A DNA stretch of 64,000 bases from Pararobbsia silviterrae. Lineage in GTDB: Bacteria; Pseudomonadota; Gammaproteobacteria; Burkholderiales; Burkholderiaceae. Numbering within the stretch: position 1 is the stretch's first letter; every line of letters starts with the position of its first letter. A program made the translations under genes and the position numbers. Below the pieces are notes generated by a model that searched no databases, had not been told where the DNA came from, and worked only from the letters and a program-made list of their open reading frames with translations. Where the stretch lies: NCBI RefSeq assembly GCF_003628125.1, contig NZ_RBZU01000004.1, positions 417,949 to 481,948 of the forward strand, read 5' to 3'. This document shows positions 17,455 to 25,016 of the stretch, one piece after another.

Positions 17455-17483
17455 CCGATCGGTTCGCCAAGGAATCCGATCGG
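17455..17483. promoter_or_regulatory. Two CCGATCGG sites 21 bp apart upstream of an exported protein gene
   Basis: The 8-bp palindrome CCGATCGG occurs at 17455-17462 and again at 17476-17483, exactly 21 bp apart (about two helical turns). A TATACT hexamer at 17447-17452 could be a -10 element, though no good -35 is seen. The sites lie 44 bp before the start of the exported protein at 17527. The spacing resembles a tandem operator; the cognate regulator is unknown. Confidence 0.35.
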
Positions 17484-17526
17484 CTGGATGAATGCCACTT
17501 TCGCACGAGAACTAGAGAAGTATCGA

Positions 17527-17919
17527 ATGAAGAGGACATCGCTGTTTCTGACGTGGGTCGCGTTTTGCACATTGACGAGCGCCGCTTGGGCATCCGACCC
17601 GAACGACGCCGGAAAGCGGCTCGCGCTGCTCCAGAGCATCCCCGATGCGTCTGCGCTCGGTCAGGCCGTCGAGCTTGACGATAATGCCGGGTGCCGTTTC
17701 ATGGGCCAACTGAACCTCACGCACGTCGATGCGCAAGGGCATCCGCTTTCGCTGCTCGATCAAGGCGTCGGCGGCTCGGGTACGTGGTCGATCGACATTC
17801 ACCAGCAAAACTGCAAGGGCGTCGTCAAAGCGGTCGAATTGCGCGTGCAGCTCCGCAATATCAGCGTCGAGCACGGCTATGTCGCCGGCGACGTCGTCGA
17901 GGCGTATCCGAAGCCGTAG
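17527..17919 (+). CDS. Small exported protein of unknown function (130 aa)
   Basis: ATG 17527, with AGAGAAG about 7 bp upstream, gives 130 aa. The N-terminus MKRTSLFLTWVAFCTLTSAAWAS is a clear Sec signal peptide, with probable cleavage after AWA. The mature part (about 108 aa) has two cysteines, in NAGCRF and QQNCKG, that could form a disulfide, and a beta-rich pattern (KAVELRVQLRNISVEHGYVAGDVVEAYP). No family is recognised. An in-frame reading back to 17431 exists but would bury the signal peptide. It follows the AraC gene on the same strand but is separated from it by the palindrome at 17392, so it may have its own promoter. Confidence 0.68.
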   Translation: MKRTSLFLTWVAFCTLTSAAWASDPNDAGKRLALLQSIPDASALGQAVELDDNAGCRFMGQLNLTHVDAQGHPLSLLDQGVGGSGTWSIDIHQQNCKGVVKAVELRVQLRNISVEHGYVAGDVVEAYPKP

Positions 17920-17952
17920 TCATGACAAGTGGCGCCAAAGAGGGGCGGGCGT

Positions 17953-18270
17953 TTAGCGTTCGTCCGGCGCCGCAATCGTCATTCCCAGCAACGCCGAACT
18001 CACGCTCTTGCCATGCGCGTCGATGGCGAGCGAGCGCGTCACGCCGCCGCCGAGCGCATCGCGGAGCACGAAATTGAACGCGGCCAGATTCGGCAACGCG
18101 TACCGGATCACGTCTCCTTTTACGATATCGGCGAGCCACGCCTTGACGGCCTCCGGCGTCAATTCGCGCGACAGGTGCGCGTAGTGCGCGGGGTCATGGC
18201 AGATCACCGAGACATTGAGCGTATTGCCCTTGTCCCCCGTGCGCGCGTGCGCGAGTTCACGCAGCTTCAT
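17953..18270 (-). CDS. AtuA-associated small protein (AtuA C-terminal-like domain)
   Basis: This 105-aa protein begins MKLRELAHARTGDKGNTLNVSVICHD. The A-R-S/T-G-D-K-G motif is typical of the short domain that is either fused to, or encoded next to, DUF1446/AtuA proteins. Here it is a separate gene that overlaps the end of the AtuA gene by 14 bp, so the two are almost certainly translated together and their products act as one unit. AtuA was named for growth of Pseudomonas on acyclic terpenes, but the wider family is associated with other acyl substrates and its reaction is not clear from this sequence. Confidence 0.8.
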   Translation of the reverse strand: MKLRELAHARTGDKGNTLNVSVICHDPAHYAHLSRELTPEAVKAWLADIVKGDVIRYALPNLAAFNFVLRDALGGGVTRSLAIDAHGKSVSSALLGMTIAAPDER

Positions 18271-19639
18271 CGGCCGCCTCCACGAATTCGAATGTCGGAC
18301 GGACCGCCGTTCTCGGCATCAGCACCGACTGGACCGCGATCACCTCGCGCATGGTTTTCGTCGCGCCGCCGCCGCCGGCGGGACCGTTCGTATAGAGCGT
18401 TTCGACCTCGTTGCCGATCCGTTGAGCCTGCTCGGCCGACGCCGCGCGTCCCGCGACACGGATCCGCACTTCGTAGGGCTCGCCGCGTTCGTCCTGTGCC
18501 GTGTCGCCGTAGAGCGAGTCGATACCGATGCGATCGAAGCGAAGTTCGCTCGTTTCGACGCCGGTCAACGCGAGACGCTCGCGCACGATCTCGAGCGCAA
18601 GCGTCGCGCGTTCGCGCGCGCCGGGGCCGCCGTATGAAATCTGCCCCTCGCCGATATAGCCGTCGACATAGGCGACCGATACCTTGAGCGTGTCCGTGCG
18701 CGGCGCGCCGTTACCGCCCGATACGCTCACGCGGTCCCGCGCGAGCGCGTTTACGCGGACGTCGCTGAAGTCGGCCACCACGTCGGGCTGCACATAGCGT
18801 CGGGGATCGTGGATTTCGTAAAGCAATTGTTCCTTGCACGTCGCCTCGGTCACGGCGCCGCCCGCATGCGCGACCTTCGTGATCTCGACCGTCCCGTCGG
18901 AGCTCACTTCGCCGATCGGAAAGCCGAGGCGCGCGAGATTCGGCACGTCCTTGAAACCCGGATCCGCGAAATAGCCGCCGGTGATCTGTCCCGCGCATTC
19001 GAGCAAATGCCCGACGACGGTCGCTTGTCCGAGCGTGCGCCAGTCGTCCATGCGCCAGCCGAAAGCGTGAATCAAGGGGGCGGTGAACAGGGACGGATCC
19101 GCGACGCGTCCGGTCAGCACGACGTCGGCGCCCGCATCGAGCGCGGCGACGATCGCCTCCGCGCCGAGATAGGCATTGGCCGACACGATCCGATCGCGGT
19201 ACGCGGCGACATCGTCGCCCGTCTCCTCGAAGCGAAAGCGTTCCGACAGCACGCGATCGAGTACATCGTCGCCGCCGACGGCGGCGATCTTGAGTGTGCG
19301 CAAGCCGAGCGAACGCGCGATGCGCGCCGTCGCGAGCGCCGCGCCGCGTGGATTCGCGGCGCCCATATTCGACACGATGCGCACGCCGCGCCGAACCGCA
19401 AGCGGCAGCACGGCGCGCATCCGCGCTTCAAGCAAGGGGTCGTAGCCCTGCGACGGATCCTTGCGGCGCGCTTGTTGCGCGATCGCGATCGTGCGCTCCG
19501 CCAGACATTCGAAGATCAGGTAATCGAGTTCGCCATGTTCGACAAGCTCGACGGCGGGCTCGATGCGATCGCCCGAATACCCCGCGCCCGCGCCGAGCCG
19601 AATCCGGCGCCGTGCGTCCGCTGCCGATGTGGAATGCAT
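18257..19639 (-). CDS. AtuA-like DUF1446 protein
   Basis: The start at 19639 (MHSTSAADARRRIRLGAGAGYSGDRIEPAVEL) is preferred over an upstream in-frame TTG at 19654; the product is 460 aa. The family signature G-x-G-A-G-Y-S-G-D-R is at the N-terminus, followed by GELDYLIFECLAERT, RIVSNMGAANPRGAA and DAGADVVLTGRVADPSLFTAPLIH, all conserved in DUF1446/AtuA. It is transcribed after the CitMHS transporter (18-bp gap) and before its short partner. Genes of this type often accompany carboxylate or acyl-CoA catabolism. The substrate is unknown; the linked transporter suggests a tricarboxylate or other organic acid. Confidence 0.85.
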   Translation of the reverse strand: MHSTSAADARRRIRLGAGAGYSGDRIEPAVELVEHGELDYLIFECLAERTIAIAQQARRKDPSQGYDPLLEARMRAVLPLAVRRGVRIVSNMGAANPRGAALATARIARSLGLRTLKIAAVGGDDVLDRVLSERFRFEETGDDVAAYRDRIVSANAYLGAEAIVAALDAGADVVLTGRVADPSLFTAPLIHAFGWRMDDWRTLGQATVVGHLLECAGQITGGYFADPGFKDVPNLARLGFPIGEVSSDGTVEITKVAHAGGAVTEATCKEQLLYEIHDPRRYVQPDVVADFSDVRVNALARDRVSVSGGNGAPRTDTLKVSVAYVDGYIGEGQISYGGPGARERATLALEIVRERLALTGVETSELRFDRIGIDSLYGDTAQDERGEPYEVRIRVAGRAASAEQAQRIGNEVETLYTNGPAGGGGATKTMREVIAVQSVLMPRTAVRPTFEFVEAADEAA

Positions 19640-19657
19640 AAAATCGTCCGCCAAGTC

Positions 19658-20962
19658 TTACCAAGGAAAGATGCCCAACACGACGCATGCGATCGTCATC
19701 ACGATCGACGCGCCGAACAACAAAGGGAACGTGAATTTCTGGTGATCGGCCAGATCGATTCCGCATAAGCCGACGACGAGAAACGTCGCCGGCGTCAACG
19801 GACTGACCGGAAAACCCGTGGTCATCTGTCCGAGCAGGGCCGCTTGTCCGACATGGACGGCCGGCACGCCGAGCTGGCTCGCGATTTCGGCGACCACGGG
19901 CAGCACGCCGAAGTAGAACGAGTCCGGATCGAACAGCATGCTGAGCGGCATCGAAAGCAGGCCCAACGCCACGGGGATCTGACTCGCCATGCCTTGCGGC
20001 ACGAAGCCGACCGCGGCCTGCGCCATCGCCTTGAGCATGCCGCTGCCTTGCATGACGCCTGTGAAGACGCCCGCGGCAAGCAGAATGCCGGCCATCATGA
20101 GCGCCGCGCGCGCATGCGCTTCGATGCGTTTGCGCTGCATGTCGACGTCGGGATAGTTGACGATCAGCGCCACGCAGAGGCCCACCATGAACATGAGCGC
20201 GGGCGGCACTTTCTCGCCCATGACGACCATCGTGCCGAGCACGAGCACGGTCAGGACGATGTTGAACACGAACAGCTTCGGGCGGCGCAGCGCCTGTTGT
20301 TCGGGCGTGAGTTCGCGTGTGGGCATCGGAATCGCACCGTCGGCGCGGGTCAGCCCGAGACGCTTTTCTTCGCGGCGGCCCAGCCAATAGGCCGCGCCGA
20401 AGACGAAAACAAGCCCGATCGCCTGAATCGGAATCAACGGATTGAACAGCGACGAAATCGGTACGTGCAGCGATGCCGATGCGCGAATCATCGGTCCGGT
20501 CCACGGCAGGAAATTGATGCCCGCCGCCATCGACGCCGCGGCGGCCAGCACGCGACGATCCATCTGCAAGCGATCGTAGAGCGGCAACATGGCCGGGATC
20601 GTGACGAGAAAGCAGACCGCGCCCGAGCCGTCGAGGTGGATCAGCAACGCGAGCAAGGTGGTGCCGACGACAATGCGCGTCGGCCGTGTGCCGACCGCGC
20701 GCAGGATGCGATCGATGATCGGATCGAGTGTCCCCGCATCGGTGATCGTGCCGAAATACAGAATCGCAAAGACAAACATGCCGACGACGGGCGCCAGACT
20801 CTTGATGCCGTCGATGACGAATTTGCTCGTCTGCAATCCGAAGCCGCCGAGCAGCGACGCCGCGACCGGCACGATGATCAGCGCGACGAGCGGCGAAAGC
20901 CGCTTGGTCAGGATCGCCGCAAGCAAGACCGCTATCGTGGCGATCCCCAATAAAGCCAGCAT
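19658..20962 (-). CDS. CitMHS family citrate/divalent metal:proton symporter
   Basis: This 434-aa, highly hydrophobic protein has about 12 membrane segments. It begins MLALLGIATIAVLLAAILTKRLSPLVALI and contains FGTITDAGTLDPIIDRILR, HLDGSGAVCFLVTIPAMLPLYDRL, GINFLPWTGPMIRASA and FPVSPLTPATFLVVGLCGIDLADHQKF, patterns of the Bacillus CitM/CitH family that imports metal-complexed citrate. It is the first gene of a minus-strand operon with the two AtuA-like genes and is divergent from a LysR regulator across 97 bp. A conserved 26-bp box lies 60 bp upstream of its start. Confidence 0.88.
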   Translation of the reverse strand: MLALLGIATIAVLLAAILTKRLSPLVALIIVPVAASLLGGFGLQTSKFVIDGIKSLAPVVGMFVFAILYFGTITDAGTLDPIIDRILRAVGTRPTRIVVGTTLLALLIHLDGSGAVCFLVTIPAMLPLYDRLQMDRRVLAAAASMAAGINFLPWTGPMIRASASLHVPISSLFNPLIPIQAIGLVFVFGAAYWLGRREEKRLGLTRADGAIPMPTRELTPEQQALRRPKLFVFNIVLTVLVLGTMVVMGEKVPPALMFMVGLCVALIVNYPDVDMQRKRIEAHARAALMMAGILLAAGVFTGVMQGSGMLKAMAQAAVGFVPQGMASQIPVALGLLSMPLSMLFDPDSFYFGVLPVVAEIASQLGVPAVHVGQAALLGQMTTGFPVSPLTPATFLVVGLCGIDLADHQKFTFPLLFGASIVMTIACVVLGIFPW

Positions 20963-21022
20963 GGTTGTCTCCGATCTTGTCTTTTAGTGCGAGCCAGCGT
21001 AAGTTCGATGCGCCGATAACAC

Positions 21023-21048
21023 AATTGAAATGATTTGATCGCAGTTAT
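21023..21048. promoter_or_regulatory. Conserved 26-bp box in the CitMHS/LysR divergent promoter
   Basis: The segment begins AATTGAAATGATTTGAT and ends GCAGTTAT. A copy with 23 of 26 bases identical is found at 24840-24865 upstream of the tannase-like gene, in the same orientation relative to its minus-strand target. Here it is 60 bp upstream of the CitMHS start and ends 11 bp before the LysR start. The AT-rich body with T-N11-A spacing is compatible with a LysR-type operator. The LysR protein encoded next door is the obvious candidate binder. Confidence 0.6.
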
Positions 21049-21059
21049 CCAAACACGTT

Positions 21060-21965
21060 ATGGATCTGAATCTCCGCGATATCCGCGCGTTCGTCACCGT
21101 CGCGCAAGCCGGGAATTTCACGCGTGCCGCGACGCGTCTGCATCTTTCGCAGCCCGCATTGACCGTGCAAATCCGCCGACTCGAAGAGACCGTCGGCGCG
21201 AGGCTGTTCGATCGCAATAGCCGGAGCGTCGCCTTGACGCAGACCGGACGCGAATTGCTGCCTTTGCTGCAGCGCTCGCTCAACGATATGGAACAGGCCC
21301 TGCGCGACGCGCGCGCGCTCGGTGAAGGCGCGAGCGGCACGGTGCGTCTCGCGTGTCTGCCGACGTTTGCGGCCAGCGCGTTGCCCGAGCTGATCCAGGC
21401 GTTCAGAACGCGCGTGCCGCAAGCCCAGTTTCAGATCCGCGATGTCGTTGCGAACATCGTCAACACGCTCGTACGCAATGAAGACGTCGATATCGGCGTC
21501 ACAGGCGGCAACACCGTCGATGCGACGCTCGATGTGCTGCATACGGGCGAGGACCGGCTCGTCGTCGTGTGTCCGACGAGCCATGCGCTCGCGCGCAAAC
21601 GCCGCGTCAAGGTGACGGATCTCGGCGGCACGCCGCTCGTGCTGACCGCGCCGGGCACCAGCGTGCGCGCGGTCGTCGACGCCGCGCTGGCCGCGGCGCA
21701 ATGCTCGCCCGATATCGCATGCGAGCCGACCTATATGATGACCGCCGTGGCCATGGTCCGAGGCGGACTCGGTGTATCGGTGCTGCCGGCCTCGGCTCGC
21801 GAGGTCCGCGCCGAGCCCGGTCTCGTGACGCGGACCATCGACGATCCCGCATTCGTCCGGCCGATCGCCCTCGTCAAGAAGCGCGGCAGAACACTGCCGC
21901 GCGTGACGGAGGAATTCGTCAAGGCCATCGCGCACGCGATGCCCAAACGGAAATCGTCGTCCTGA
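21060..21965 (+). CDS. LysR family transcriptional regulator
   Basis: This 301-aa protein has the LysR winged HTH at its N-terminus (MDLNLRDIRAFVTVAQAGNFTRAATRLHLSQPALTVQIRRLEETVGARLFDR) and a periplasmic-binding-protein-like effector domain (GTVRLACLPTFAASALPELI, GGLGVSVLPASAREV). It is divergent from the CitMHS-AtuA operon, the usual arrangement for a LysR regulator and its target. The shared box upstream of the tannase-like gene suggests that it controls both transcription units. The inducer is unknown; a released organic acid or phenolic is plausible. Confidence 0.88.
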   Translation: MDLNLRDIRAFVTVAQAGNFTRAATRLHLSQPALTVQIRRLEETVGARLFDRNSRSVALTQTGRELLPLLQRSLNDMEQALRDARALGEGASGTVRLACLPTFAASALPELIQAFRTRVPQAQFQIRDVVANIVNTLVRNEDVDIGVTGGNTVDATLDVLHTGEDRLVVVCPTSHALARKRRVKVTDLGGTPLVLTAPGTSVRAVVDAALAAAQCSPDIACEPTYMMTAVAMVRGGLGVSVLPASAREVRAEPGLVTRTIDDPAFVRPIALVKKRGRTLPRVTEEFVKAIAHAMPKRKSSS

Positions 21966-22289
21966 TCCGTCGCGCCCCGGTGTGGTCCGAGCGTCACGGC
22001 GTGCGTCGTTCGATTCATTCGTAGCACTATTCAAAAAGTGTACCGAGACCCGTACACGGTCTAGGGATCCGGCGGAGACCTCAAAGAATCTCTCGATAAA
22101 CGGTATTTGAATGTCGTTTTGTCGAGAGATCGTCATGTCCTGTGGCGAACCGCACAGAACCGTACGCGCATCGTGCCATTGTTCGCACATCTTCCATTTC
22201 TTTAGGATCGCAAAGTATGGAAGACGTCATCGATAAAAACACCGGACATCAAAGTTTCGGCTTCTTTGAAACGGGGGAGGGGGTGGACG
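21966..22289. other. Intergenic region between LysR gene and Gly/Ser-rich protein gene
   Basis: No gene is supported in these 324 bp. The region carries two dyads. The first, at 22038-22057, has GTGTAC and GTACAC arms with an 8-bp spacer, overlapped by CCGAGACC/GGTCTAGG arms at 22043-22065. The second is the larger hairpin at 22088-22130, annotated separately. The region is more AT-rich than its surroundings towards its right end and probably holds the promoter for the gene at 22290. Confidence 0.5.
22088..22130. repeat. 43-bp interrupted inverted repeat (possible regulatory RNA hairpin)
   Basis: Outer arms ATCTCTCGA (22088-22096) and TCGAGAGAT (22122-22130) are perfectly complementary. Inside them AAACG (22098-22102) pairs with CGTTT (22115-22119), leaving a 12-nt loop. 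In RNA this is a long two-part stem. It lies 160 bp upstream of the Gly/Ser-rich protein start and 122 bp after the LysR stop. It could be a leader hairpin, the terminator of the LysR gene (no U-run is seen) or a protein-binding dyad. Confidence 0.5.
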
Positions 22290-23033
22290 ATGCGAACAAA
22301 CGTCATGAATGGGTCGAAGGTCGGATGTCGCTTGATGATGTCGCTTTTGCTGGCCGCGCTTCCTGTGCTGTGCGATGCACAGGACGAGTCGGATACCGGC
22401 GGCGCCGAGTCGATGGCGGCGTCGGCCGAGACCGGATGCACGCATGCCGTGACGGCAAGCTGCAAGAACGCAGGCGCGAATGGAACAGGCGCGAGCGCGG
22501 GAGCGGGGCAAGGCGCGGGGTCCGGGTCGGGTTCTGGATCGGGTGCCGGGTCCGGGTCCGGGTCCGGGTCCGGGTCCGGCGCCGGCTCGGGTTCGAGTTC
22601 GAGTTCGAGTTCGGGAAGCTCGGGCAGCGCCGGTAGCTCGGCCGGCGGTTCTGCCGGCAGCGGCGGAAGTTCAAGCAGCGGCGCGGGAAGCGGTAGCGGT
22701 TCGAGCGGAGGCACGAGTGGCTCTGGCGGCACCGGCGGCAGCACGAGCAGCGCATCGGGCGGGACGGGCGGCAGCGGTAGCGGCGCGGGAGGAAAAGGCG
22801 GCAGCACCGGTGGCGCGACGGGCGGCACGGGCGGGAGCGCAGGCGGTGGTCCGGGTGGTCACGGCGGCAGCGCGGGCAGTGCGAGCGGAGGCGCGGGCGG
22901 CAGTTCGGGCAGCGGCACCGGCTCGTCGAGCAGCGCCGGCAACGGCGGCAATGGCGGATCGACGGGCGCGTCGAGCGGTCACGGCGGCAGTTCGGGCGGC
23001 GCGTCGGGCGGCAGCGGCGGATCGAGCCGGTAA
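22290..23033 (+). CDS. Exported glycine/serine-rich low-complexity protein
   Basis: The start at 22290 has GGAGG about 10 bp upstream and gives 247 aa. The N-terminus (MRTNVMNGSKVGCRLMMSLLLAALPVLCDA) reads as a signal peptide with cleavage after CDA. A short acidic stretch and a Cys-containing segment (ETGCTHAVTASCKNAG) follow. From about residue 65 to the end the protein is almost entirely Gly, Ser, Ala and Thr in irregular G-S/G-G-S repeats. Hexanucleotide repeats underlie part of this. Such proteins can be surface or matrix components, but no family is recognised. Long open frames on the opposite strand are proline-rich mirror images of the repeats. Confidence 0.6.
   Translation: MRTNVMNGSKVGCRLMMSLLLAALPVLCDAQDESDTGGAESMAASAETGCTHAVTASCKNAGANGTGASAGAGQGAGSGSGSGSGAGSGSGSGSGSGAGSGSSSSSSSGSSGSAGSSAGGSAGSGGSSSSGAGSGSGSSGGTSGSGGTGGSTSSASGGTGGSGSGAGGKGGSTGGATGGTGGSAGGGPGGHGGSAGSASGGAGGSSGSGTGSSSSAGNGGNGGSTGASSGHGGSSGGASGGSGGSSR
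22548..22614 (+). repeat. In-frame hexanucleotide repeats (GGGTCC x5, GTTCGA x3)
   Basis: Five perfect tandem GGGTCC units span 22548-22577. After 13 bp, three GTTCGA units and a GTTCGG span 22591-22614. Both lie inside the Gly/Ser-rich protein gene and encode Gly-Ser and Ser-Ser dipeptides. A change in copy number would alter length by two residues without a frameshift. Confidence 0.85.
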
Positions 23034-23070
23034 GTCTGCCGCGCGACACGCTACGGATGGCGACGCGCGG

Positions 23071-24765
23071 CTACGGATGATGCACGACGCATCGATAGCT
23101 CGACGCGTCACGCCGATCGCCGTGGCCGTCGTAATCGAGATCCGCGGGGTACGTGCAGACCGGCCGTTCGAAGCGCACGCCGGCTGACGGCGTATCGTCG
23201 ACGTACTTCGTCGCGATAAACGTGCCGGGCGTTTGATCGTGTTCGACCCATGCTTCGAGCGCCGTCACCACGTCGCGTTCGGGCGACAGCTTGACGGGCG
23301 GCGTATTGCCGCCGATCGTCGTCGGCCCCGTGCCGCCGCCGCAATGACTCATGCCCGGGATCATGACGAGCCGGAAGAAGCGCTGCGTCTTCGCGATGCC
23401 GCCTTCGCGCTGCGCGACGTCGTTGAAGTACTCGATCGGCAGCGTCTGCGCGTTGAACGAATCCGACCAGCCCTGCGTCATGATGAGCTTGCCGCCATGG
23501 GCTTTGAAACGCGAGAGATCGGTCTGCATCGCATCGCTCGACGGAGCCAGCTTTGCGTCGAGCCGGTCGCTGTCCGCGCCGAAATCGAAGGTCGTCCAGT
23601 CCCAGTTCGGATCGTTGAAGACGACGTTCGCGACGAGCGGCTGTGCGTAGTTCGGCACGAGCGCGCCCTGAATCAAGGCCCATTGATTCTCGCTTCCGTG
23701 TACGAAGCCCGGATACAGTTCCTTACCCGTGCGCGAGTCGACGACCGGCGAGTAGAGGCGTTCGGCTTCGTGAACCTGCGCTTCGCTCAAGCATGTCGAG
23801 GGGTCGTCGCCTGCCTTGCATTGAATCGTCGCCGGATCGAAACGGCATTGCATCGGATTCGCGAGGAAGCCGTCATTGACGGCGTTCGCGCCTTCGCAAC
23901 TTTGCAGCACCGCATGGCTCAGCACGCCGAGCGCGGCGGGCGTCAGCTTGGCCTCGGGCTGTTGGGCGGGCAGCTTGGCGCTCCAGAGAAAACTTTCCAT
24001 CAGGTGGCTATAGCCCATGCCGGGCGAACCCGCATGAACGCCATCGTAGTCGTCAGGGTAGTACTCGACTTCTTCCATGGCCTCGGCGCCGCCCGTCGAA
24101 CAGCCCGAGTAGTACGCATGCGATGCGGCATGGCCATAGAACCGTCGCGTGATCGCTTTCGCGGTCACCGTCATTTCATGTACCGCGCTATGCCCCCAGT
24201 CGCGAAGCTGCGTCGGATTGACGGCCCATTCGAGACGCTGACCGATCGCGCCTTGCGCGCCGCCTTGATGACCCGTGTCGGTATTGACGGCGACGAAGCC
24301 GCGCGCGGTCGCGGGCGCGAGGGCGCTATAGAGGATCGCCCCGCCGAAACCGCCCGATCCGAGTCCGAGCAAACGTCCGTTCCAGTCGTCGGCCGGCAGC
24401 CAGACTTCGATGCCGATATGTTCGTCGGGCCGCGTGCTGACGGTCGCGACGACACGGCAGACGGCCACGGATGTCACGACCGGTTTGCCGTCGGGGTCTT
24501 TGAGCGTGCTCTGCGCGGGCAGGATATTCGCCGACGCGATCGTCGTATCGGCGAAGGCGGTTTGCTGAAGCGCGGCGCACGCTTGTGCAGGGTCTTCGAT
24601 CGTATGCGATGCCGCCGGCGTCATGGCGATCGACGTTTGCACCGCGTGCGCCGATGCGGTGCCTGCCGCGCCGACGAGCGTCGCCACGATCGCGTTGCGA
24701 CAGGCGGCGATCGTCGAAGCACGGTGTCGCGCTCGGCGACGTCCAGGGTTTGAAGTGTCAGTCAT
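23071..24765 (-). CDS. Tannase/feruloyl esterase family secreted hydrolase
   Basis: This 564-aa protein has the CS-D-HC motif of the tannase/feruloyl esterase family. The nucleophile is Ser223 in GCSTGG with Cys222 next to it, Asp435 lies in GWSDSF, and His474-Cys475 lie in GMSHCGGG; the paired cysteines normally form a disulfide that holds the triad. Other family segments are IGIEVWLPADDWNGRLLGLGSGGFGG and ANTDTGH-like NTDTGHQGG. The N-terminus is arginine-rich, then hydrophobic (AIVATLVGAAGTASAHA), consistent with export. It would cleave ester bonds of plant phenolics (gallate or ferulate esters) or related aromatic esters. The upstream region carries the same 26-bp box as the CitMHS promoter. 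Confidence 0.88.
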   Translation of the reverse strand: MTDTSNPGRRRARHRASTIAACRNAIVATLVGAAGTASAHAVQTSIAMTPAASHTIEDPAQACAALQQTAFADTTIASANILPAQSTLKDPDGKPVVTSVAVCRVVATVSTRPDEHIGIEVWLPADDWNGRLLGLGSGGFGGAILYSALAPATARGFVAVNTDTGHQGGAQGAIGQRLEWAVNPTQLRDWGHSAVHEMTVTAKAITRRFYGHAASHAYYSGCSTGGAEAMEEVEYYPDDYDGVHAGSPGMGYSHLMESFLWSAKLPAQQPEAKLTPAALGVLSHAVLQSCEGANAVNDGFLANPMQCRFDPATIQCKAGDDPSTCLSEAQVHEAERLYSPVVDSRTGKELYPGFVHGSENQWALIQGALVPNYAQPLVANVVFNDPNWDWTTFDFGADSDRLDAKLAPSSDAMQTDLSRFKAHGGKLIMTQGWSDSFNAQTLPIEYFNDVAQREGGIAKTQRFFRLVMIPGMSHCGGGTGPTTIGGNTPPVKLSPERDVVTALEAWVEHDQTPGTFIATKYVDDTPSAGVRFERPVCTYPADLDYDGHGDRRDASSYRCVVHHP

Positions 24766-24839
24766 GCGTTCTCCTCGCTCTATTTTTTTCGCGTGTGCTG
24801 CACGGTCGGATCAGCTTAGTCATCGCCCATGCATCAAGC

Positions 24840-24865
24840 AATTGAAACGATTTGATTGCAGTCAT
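24840..24865. promoter_or_regulatory. Second copy of the 26-bp box, upstream of the tannase-like gene
   Basis: This copy starts AATTGAAACGATTTGAT and ends GCAGTCAT, differing from the 21023 copy at three positions, all pyrimidine changes. It is 74 bp upstream of the tannase-like start, close to the 60-bp distance at the CitMHS gene, with the same strand orientation relative to the target. It also lies 151 bp before the divergent response regulator gene at 25017. Confidence 0.6.
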
Positions 24866-25016
24866 TACGTTTGATGATGGTTGATCTCGTGCCTTTATAA
24901 AATTATCTTCATTTTTGTGCGATGCAAAAGAACGGGTGTGTTCCCTACACTGGACCCGAGTGCCGATCGGTGCGCCTGGCCGCATCGCGACGCACAAACA
25001 CGATGGGAATGCACCT

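Noticed and set aside
22202..22828. Proline-rich minus-strand ORF over the Gly/Ser-rich gene
   Set aside because: It is the mirror of the plus-strand repeats, has no ribosome site or signal peptide, and the plus-strand gene has both.
22480..23187. Ala/Arg-rich plus-strand ORF in another frame of the repeat gene
   Set aside because: Composition follows from the GC-rich repeats read out of frame; no start signal.
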